From NCBI GenBank assembly GCA_029216955.1, contig JANAVB010003400.1:20161988-20225987 (forward strand): a DNA stretch of 64,000 nt, given 5' to 3'. Positions 58,189 through 64,000 of the stretch are shown here, one piece after another. Source of the stretch: Iris pallida (taxonomy: Eukaryota; Streptophyta; Magnoliopsida; Asparagales; Iridaceae). The position numbers and the translations under genes were made by a program. Positions within the stretch are counted from its first letter, which is position 1, and each line of letters starts with the position of its first letter. Under the pieces are notes generated by a model. It saw only the letters and a program-made list of their open reading frames with translations. It made no database searches and was not told where the DNA came from.

Positions 58189-59362
58189 CGATTCACCTCC
58201 AAGCTCGCAAACCGGGCAGGTCCGCACCCCTTACTGCCACTCTGCGGAAGGACGCAATCAGCCTCTCGGCGCAGGAGGAGCAGATGATAATTCGGCTGCC
58301 AAGGTCCGGCCAAGTGTCGAGACCCACAACGGGGCCACTAACAATCAGACTGCCGAGAGTCGGTCAACCCCAAACGGAGAAGCTCAATCCCTCCGATAGG
58401 CCACTGACGATACGCCTTCCCAAGAAGGGTCATCACCCCGATGCAAGATCTGACACTTCTAGCGAACCAGCCACTCCTCGCTCCACATCAAGTGCCAAAC
58501 TGGAGGTTGCTAGTCTGCCAACAACCCCACGCTCAGCTCCATCAACTGAACCGCTGACGATCAGGCTCCCCAGGTCGCCCTCTCAGTCTTCATTCACACA
58601 CGGGGTAGCCGAAGAGGAACCGGAGCTAGCCAAGTATGTGGCTGCCCACACTGATGTTCCCTCCACTGATGATGTAATCCCCCTAGAAAAGATACCTTAC
58701 TTCATCAATAAAGGGTTATCTTTGAACTACACCGAGCTCAATAAGCTATGTACAATGTATGCTATGGAACACGGTATAGGCATTCACCTACACACAGGTG
58801 ACAAATGTGTACACCGCGATCCAGCTTACTCCAGTAGAAGACGCTTACCGAATAATCGAGGGAGGGGACCGTCCAATCATCTTCGGCCGGAAGGATGACC
58901 CGCATCCCTTCACCATAGAGGAAGCCGACCTCGGGTCAGATGTCGGAAGACTGCCTCTGTATCTTTATAGCCCCCAATCCAAATATCTCATACAGAAACA
59001 GGGGTATGATCTGGGGATGACGCCAGGTTTGAACTACGGCACTGGGCGACGATTACCTTTGAAGCCGCCAGTCCCGGCGGGCAAACCACGGGACTACTAT
59101 AGCATAACTCGATGCGGGTTAGGGTATGTAACGCCTACTACGACCCCTGAGAGTTCAGATGAAGAATACGACTGGCAGTCACCTTCAACCGGGTCACCAA
59201 CTTCTGACTCGGATACCAGTATCGGAGACGTGTTCAGACAAGTCTTGTCAGTTAACATGGCATTCGTTGACGCTTACGAAGAAGACGAAGACATCCCCGA
59301 GATCCTCGAGCTAGAGTCGTGGGCCCAGCAATTGGATGCACAATGGGAAAACGGTTCGAACT
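58150..59362 (+). pseudogene. pol: Protease-RT linker region of element D, in two frames
   Basis: From about 58150 to 58898 the reading is in the same frame as RT. It holds five copies of a PLTIRLPR-like motif (near 58178, 58281, 58333, 58400 and 58552). From about 58800 to 59362 it moves by an indel to another frame with TAIQLTPVEDAYRIIEG, DRPIIFGRKDDPHPFT and a Ser/Thr/Asp-rich end. It shifts back near 59360 into REPPTEDEVIQVDLG. I know no function for the linker. The motif repeats are Pro/Ser-rich between copies. Confidence 0.65.
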
Positions 59363-60932
59363 GAGAGAACCTCCTACTGAAGATGAAGTCATACAGGTTG
59401 ACCTCGGCAGCGAATCTTTTCCAAAACCAATTTTTGTCAGTAAAAGCCTAGCAGACGAAGAGCGGGAGTCGCTATTAGAACTTGTCAAAGAATACATTGA
59501 TGTGTTCGCCTGGAGCTATGAAGACATGTCAGGGTTAAATCCTGACATTGCTCTTCACAAACTCAACATTCGGCCAGATGTGAAGTCGGTCAAGCAACAA
59601 CAGCGACGCTTCCGCCCAGGCATCATGGACGCGATCGAAGTCGAAGTCAACAAACTGATAGCCAGCGGCTTCATTCGTGAGATGCAACATCCCGATTGGG
59701 TCGCCAATATAGTGCCCGTCCTCAAGAAGAATGGAAAGATTCGAATCTGCATCGACTTCCATAATCTGAACGAGGCGTGCCCAAAAGATGAATTCCCCCT
59801 TCCTATCACAGACATCATGATCGACAATACCTGCGGCTTCGAACGTATGTCATTCATGGATGGCTTCTCGGGGTACAACCAAATCAAAATGTCTTCTGAT
59901 GACGAAAAGCATACATCATTTCGAACACCAATTGGCACGTACTGCTACACAGTCATGCCTTTCGGTTTGAAGAATGCCGGCGCCACATATCAAAGAGCCA
60001 TGAGCATCATCTTCAGAGACCACTTACGCAAGACAGTGGAGTGCTATGTTGACGACATTGCCGTTAAGAGTCGCTGCAAGGAAGACCATCTGCAGGATCT
60101 AAGGACGGTATTCGACCTAATGCGAGCGCACAATTTGAAAATGAACCCTACGAAGTCCTTTCTGGGTGTATCCAGCGGGAAGTTCTTGGGCTTCATCATC
60201 ACTGCACAGGGTATCCATGTAGACCCTGAGAAGACGAAAGCAATCATGGAGATGGGTCCTCCGAGAAATCTCCGTGAACTCAGAAGCCTTCAAGGGAGGT
60301 TAGCTTACATCAGGAGGTTCATTTCTAACCTCTCCGGGCGATGTCAGCCATTCACCCATCTCATGAAGAAAGGCATCTCATTCGTATGGGATGAAGAATG
60401 CCAATGTGCCTTCGACAGCATCAAAGAATATTTATCAAACCCTCCAGTCCTGGTGGCCCCGGTTGCTGGAAAACTATTCCTGCTCTATGTACGAGCAATG
60501 GAGCATTCCCTTGGCGCCCTGCTAGCACAAAACAATGATGCAGGCCATGAACAAGCCATATATTACCTCAGTCGAATGATGATTGGGCCAGAGTACCGAT
60601 ACACCGTCGTGGAAAAGGAATGCCTCGCCCTGGTGTTCGCCATTCAGAAGACGCGGCACTATGTCACGGGACAAACGATACATGTGATCTCACGAGTCAA
60701 TCCTCTCAGGGTCCTCATGACCAAACCAGGGGCACTCAGCTCTCGCCTCGCTACATGGGCAATATTGTTGTCCCCTTATCATATGATCTTCGTCCCACAA
60801 AAGGCAGTCAAAGGTCAAACCCTGGCAGACTTCTTAGCAGCCCACCCAGGCTCGGAGTCCTCCAGAATATATGAAGAGATCCCAGATGAGGTCGCCGACT
60901 CGCATGCAACCTCACACGACGATATATGGTGA
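59319..60932 (+). pseudogene. pol: Reverse transcriptase and first RNase H of element D
   Basis: RT shows GFIREMQHPDWVANIVPV, the primer-grip region FMDGFSGYNQI, MPFGLKNAGATYQRAM and the active site CYVDDIAVKS (YVDD at 60044-60055). Connection and first RNase H follow with FVWDEECQCAFDSIK, YYLSRMM, VEKECLALVFAIQK and LADFLAAHP. This RNase H is diverged: the usual catalytic Asp near LYVRAMEHS is not evident, as is common where a second RNase H exists. TGA at 60930 stands where the next residue should be Arg or Thr, and the frame continues directly into the second RNase H. Confidence 0.92.
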
Positions 60933-61421
60933 ATGTTCTTCGACGGTGCTTCAAGGACCGGACCTAAAGGCAACATCTTCGTCGGAGTCGGGGTGGTGCT
61001 GGTCTCTCCTTCCGAATTGGAGATTAACCGCGCTTATTCCCTCTCAGAACCCTGCTCTAACAATGTGGCCGAGTACAACGCTCTGGTTATTGGCCTCCAA
61101 CTTGCAAGAGAGCTGGGGATAGAATACCTTGAAGCATACGGCGATTCCCAACTAATCGTCAATCAGATCCGGGGCTCATACGAGGTCCGCCACGAAGACA
61201 TGATCCCTTATCACCAAACAGCGATTGACATCATCTCATCGTTCGAGGGGTTCTTCATCGAACATGTCCCCAGACTCCAAAATATCGAAGCTGATGCCCT
61301 AGCTGGTCTTGCCGCTTCCCTAGCAGTTCTGAACTATGATCGCCAATCAGTGGATGTGATAAGCCACGAACTGGTCTGTCCCAAGAACAACGTGCAATTC
61401 GTGGCGAGTTATTCCGCCTAG
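60933..61421 (+). pseudogene. pol: Second (archaeal-type) RNase H of element D
   Basis: All four catalytic acids of the DEDD set are visible: Asp in MFFDGASR, Glu in NNVAEYNALV, Asp in YGDSQLIVNQ and Asp in NIEADALAGLA. This extra RNase H between the first RNase H and integrase defines the Tat lineage of Ty3 elements. It would remove the RNA strand or primers during cDNA synthesis. It is in frame with RT and integrase, separated by TGA 60930 and TAG 61419. Confidence 0.92.
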
Positions 61422-62663
61422 ACGATCGATGATGCCCCAGACTGGAGACAACCATTCATCGACTTCGTCGTCTACGACATCCTGCCCGAGAACCCAAAGG
61501 AAGCCACTTCCATCAGACGACGTTCTCTCAGATTCTTCTACGATACAGAGACTAAAATGCTGTATCGCCGCTCCTACGACGGATTACTGCTTCGGTGTCT
61601 GTCAAACGCAGAAGCCAAAGAAGCCGTACGAGAAGCTCACGATGGTGTTTGCGGGGCCCACGAGCCCGATCCTAAATTGCAGGACCGTCTTCGCCGAATG
61701 GGCTACTATTGGCCCACGATAGTGGCAGATGCGATAGTGGACTTCATTCACCAACCATCCAAATTTCTACATCCGACAGTGGCGTCCTGGCCATTCGAAG
61801 CATGAGGAATGGATATCATTGGTCCAATCACCCCACCTTCCTCCCGAGGACATCGCTTCATACTTGCGATCACTGATTACTTCTCCAAATGGGCGGAAGC
61901 TGTCCCACTCGCAGAAGTCAAGACTTCAAACGTGATCAGCTTCCTTAAGCATCACGTCATCTACCGCTTTGGACTGCCCCGAAGGATCATCCATGATAAT
62001 GGTCCGCAGTTTGCAAGCCACGCTTTCTATCGATTTTGCGATAAGCACCGTATTCAAAATATTGCTTCGACACCGTACAACCCGGCAGCGAACGGGTTGG
62101 CAGAGGCATTCAACAAAACAATCATCAAACTCCTCAAGAAGTTTGTCTCCTCCAACAAACGCGACTGGAACGAGAAGCTCAGCGAGTATTTATGGGCATA
62201 CCGTACTAAAGTCCGAACAGCTACCGGGAACACACCATTCTCTATAGTATACTGGAGTGATGCAGTTCTTCCATTAGAGACTCAAATACCCTCACTCCGC
62301 GTTGCCCTCACTTATCAATTGACGACGGATGATAACTACCGACGTCGACTACAAGAGTTAGAGGCCTTAGATGAAAAGTGCCTCCTAGCTCAGCAAAGGA
62401 TTGAACTATACCAAGCACGCATCTCTGGAGCCTTCAATAAGAAGGTCAAAATCAGGACATTCCAGGTGGGCGATCTCGTTCTGGCAGTCCGGAGACCGAT
62501 GGTCATGACTCACAAGACCGCCGGTAAATTCCAGCCAAAATGGGAAGGCCCATTTATCATTGAGGTCGTATTCTCCAACGGAGCTTACCGCCTCGTAAAA
62601 CAGAATAGAGATTTGCTCATGTTGCCCGTCAACGGCAAGTTCCTAAAGAAATACTATGTCTAG
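61422..62663 (+). pseudogene. pol: Integrase of element D, zinc-finger deletion and one stop
   Basis: The N-terminal zinc region starts normally (EAHDGVCGAHE, MGYYWPTIV). It then jumps from VADAIVDF to IHQPSKFLHPTVASWPF, lacking the segment of roughly 17 residues that carries the two Cys in relatives. TGA at 61803 stands in place of a usual Trp. The core is complete: Asp in GMDIIGPITP, Asp in IIHDNGPQFAS and Glu in NGLAEAFNKTI. The C-terminus has FQVGDLVLAVRRP and KWEGPFII, ending at TAG 62661. It lacks a chromodomain, as expected for this lineage. Confidence 0.92.
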
Positions 62664-63745
62664 ACGACAATTTTCTAGATTTCGAGTCACGTACCCTCTG
62701 GTACCGCTGAACTCGCCCTCATAATTCTCCAGATTTTCAAATCATGTACCCGCTGGTACCGCTGAATTCACGCTCACCATTTTCCAGATTCTCGAGTCAT
62801 GTACCCGCTGGTACCTCTGAACTCACATCTCGGTCACTCTTTCAGGTAGCAAGTCATGTATGATCATACCTCTGAACTTTCTTTTTGAAGGAGATCCTCC
62901 CTCATGATCTAATACCCGTACTCCCAGTGCACAAAAAGGGTAATCGATCCACAAATTTCCAAAACGGCCATGTCCTCATTACCTCTGAGTCGTTCCACTA
63001 CCGCCAAAAACAAATTACCCCTTACATAGAACTTCCATGTCCTCATTACCTCTGAGTCGTTCTATGTACCCTCCTTCATTGAGCCCACTCCTGTCATATC
63101 CTCATTACCTCTGAATGGGAAGGCTCCGTCGAAGAAACCTTCATACTTGCCATGTCCTCATTACCTGTGAGTAAGTATGATGATCCCCTTTCGACCTATT
63201 ATCTGTACCCACAACCGGAGTACGCCAAGGGTAATAGGTCCACAAATGTCCTCTGTTGACCACAAATGTCCTCTGTTGACCACCAATATCCTCCGTCGAG
63301 TTCGCTCCTGCCATGTCCTCATTACCTCTGAGTAGGAAGACTCTACGTTTAAAAAACTTTCCTACTTGCCACGTCCTCATTACCTCTAAGCAAGTATGTC
63401 GGTTCCCCTTCATCCTATTATCTGTATCCTAAACCAGGGTACGCCAAGGATAACAGGCCCACAAATATCCTCAGCTAAGTTTCTTAGCACAAACCTACCA
63501 TCTCATCATGCCCCAGGAGCCCAGCTGCTCTACGGCATTCCTTTTTCCAAATACCAAGAGCACCCATGACCACTTTGCCATGGCTGCTTCAGGTATCCTG
63601 ACCAAAATTTGTTATCTGTACCTAAAACCAAGGTATGCCATGGGTAACAGGTCCACAAATATACCCCCTATGTGGGGGAAAACATCACCGCAATATCGCA
63701 GGTACAATAAACAAACGCAAATAAAGGGTAGAAGGAAAAGTACTC
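62664..63745 (+). repeat. Repeat-rich 3' untranslated region of element D
   Basis: Three families alternate. First, three copies of about 57 bases with GTACCCGCTGGTACC (62690-62850). Second, six copies of CCATGTCCTCATTACCTCTG (62968, 63035, 63093, 63150, 63311, 63370). Third, four copies of a TATTATCTGTACC ... GGGTAATAGGTCC unit (near 62910, 63194, 63414, 63610); the one at 63194 has a perfect 9-base inverted pair GACCTATTA/TAATAGGTC. No coding potential is seen. Confidence 0.85.
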
Positions 63746-63751
63746 TTTATT
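63746..63751 (-). terminator. Poly(A) signal for the antisense gene
   Basis: AATAAA on the minus strand, about 90 bases downstream of the stop of the antisense reading frame. Confidence 0.5.
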
Positions 63752-63839
63752 TGAAGGAAGAAAAAAGTATTACATATTTCGGGATCACATCCCTTTCAGA
63801 AAGAGAGAAAACAGAAACAAAACAAGAAGAAGAGGCCGA

Positions 63840-64000
63840 CTACAGCTCAGCATTACACAATTCCAGGAGGCGATCTCTCACCAAGACAGTCCCCCGCTCA
63901 AGCCTCTGTTTAGCTCGGCGCTCGGCCTCTTGGGATAGTTGCTCCACATCATTCAGATACATATACGCCTGCCAGTTGGTCTCTATCTTCTTCAGGGCAA
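63840..64000 (-). CDS. Antisense ORF in the 3' region of element D, C-terminal end only
   Basis: The minus strand is open from the window edge to TAG at 63840-63842. The last 52 residues are charged and helical, with a heptad-like LNDVEQLSQEAERRAKQRL segment and the end LLELCNAEL. A poly(A) signal follows, and the base composition is more even than in the repeats to its left. Antisense genes in this position are known in Tat-lineage elements such as Grande and Retand. I do not recognise the family; the N-terminal part lies outside the window. It could be a captured host sequence. Confidence 0.55.
   Translation of the reverse strand, partial: ALKKIETNWQAYMYLNDVEQLSQEAERRAKQRLERGTVLVRDRLLELCNAEL

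Larger units (their letters stand above)
52667..64000 (+). mobile_element. Element D: Tat/Retand-type Ty3 element, 3' end outside the window
   Basis: The 5' LTR is 52667-53987. A long gag-protease frame, RT with RNase H, a second RNase H and integrase follow. Dual RNase H, a long 3' untranslated region and an antisense gene near the 3' end are marks of the Tat lineage (Ogre, Retand). There is no chromodomain. The gag-protease frame is open over 1398 codons, but pol has frame changes, three stops and a deletion in integrase. The 3' LTR is not reached by 64000. Confidence 0.92.

Overview
The window looks like repeat-rich nuclear DNA of a flowering plant, almost entirely LTR retrotransposons. 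The evidence is the mix of Ty3/gypsy chromoviruses with very long LTRs (Tekay/Del type), a dual-RNase H Ty3 element (Tat/Retand/Ogre type), Copia elements including a Sirevirus, a TRIM and a hAT-like MITE, all plant groups, with long (TA)n, (GA)n and (AAT)n tracts. I see no convincing host gene, rRNA, tRNA or CRISPR array. I cannot name the species.

Layout, left to right. Positions 1-2656 are AT-rich and degraded. Positions 2657-6215 are a minus-strand Tekay-like LTR with its leader and PBS-like site just to its left (2631-2648). Positions 6216-7876 are old non-coding repeat. Element G (7882-21072) is a complete Tekay chromovirus with TSD TATGC; its pol frame is broken by six TAG codons and it has a candidate 77-base intron before the chromodomain. 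Positions 21976-22849 are an 874-bp TRIM with TSD AAATA. Positions 22978-23433 are a hAT-like MITE. Element F (23449-29099) is a minus-strand Copia with TSD ATAAG. Element A (29521-37111) is a plus-strand Copia with TSD AATAA and one gag-pol frame carrying four stops.

From 37340 to the right edge there is a nested stack. Copia B, a relative of A, runs 37340-39721 and resumes at 49023-49773. It is interrupted by Sirevirus C (39722-49017, TSD TCTTG), which carries an extra envelope-like ORF behind its own candidate promoter. B is then cut at 49774 by a Tekay-type LTR (E, 49774-52666), which is cut at 52667 by the Tat-type element D, whose 3' end lies beyond the window. D has an intact 1398-codon gag-protease frame, a disrupted pol with two RNases H, hairpin-rich 3' repeats and the end of an antisense gene.

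In each autonomous element gag packages the RNA, protease processes the polyprotein, reverse transcriptase and RNase H copy it, and integrase inserts it; in all of them these frames are now broken. Most premature stops are TAG or TGA where the family has Gln, Arg or Trp, as expected from C-to-T decay of methylated plant DNA. The five elements with both ends visible (G, TRIM, F, A, C) all have perfect 5-bp target-site duplications, so their boundaries are firm.
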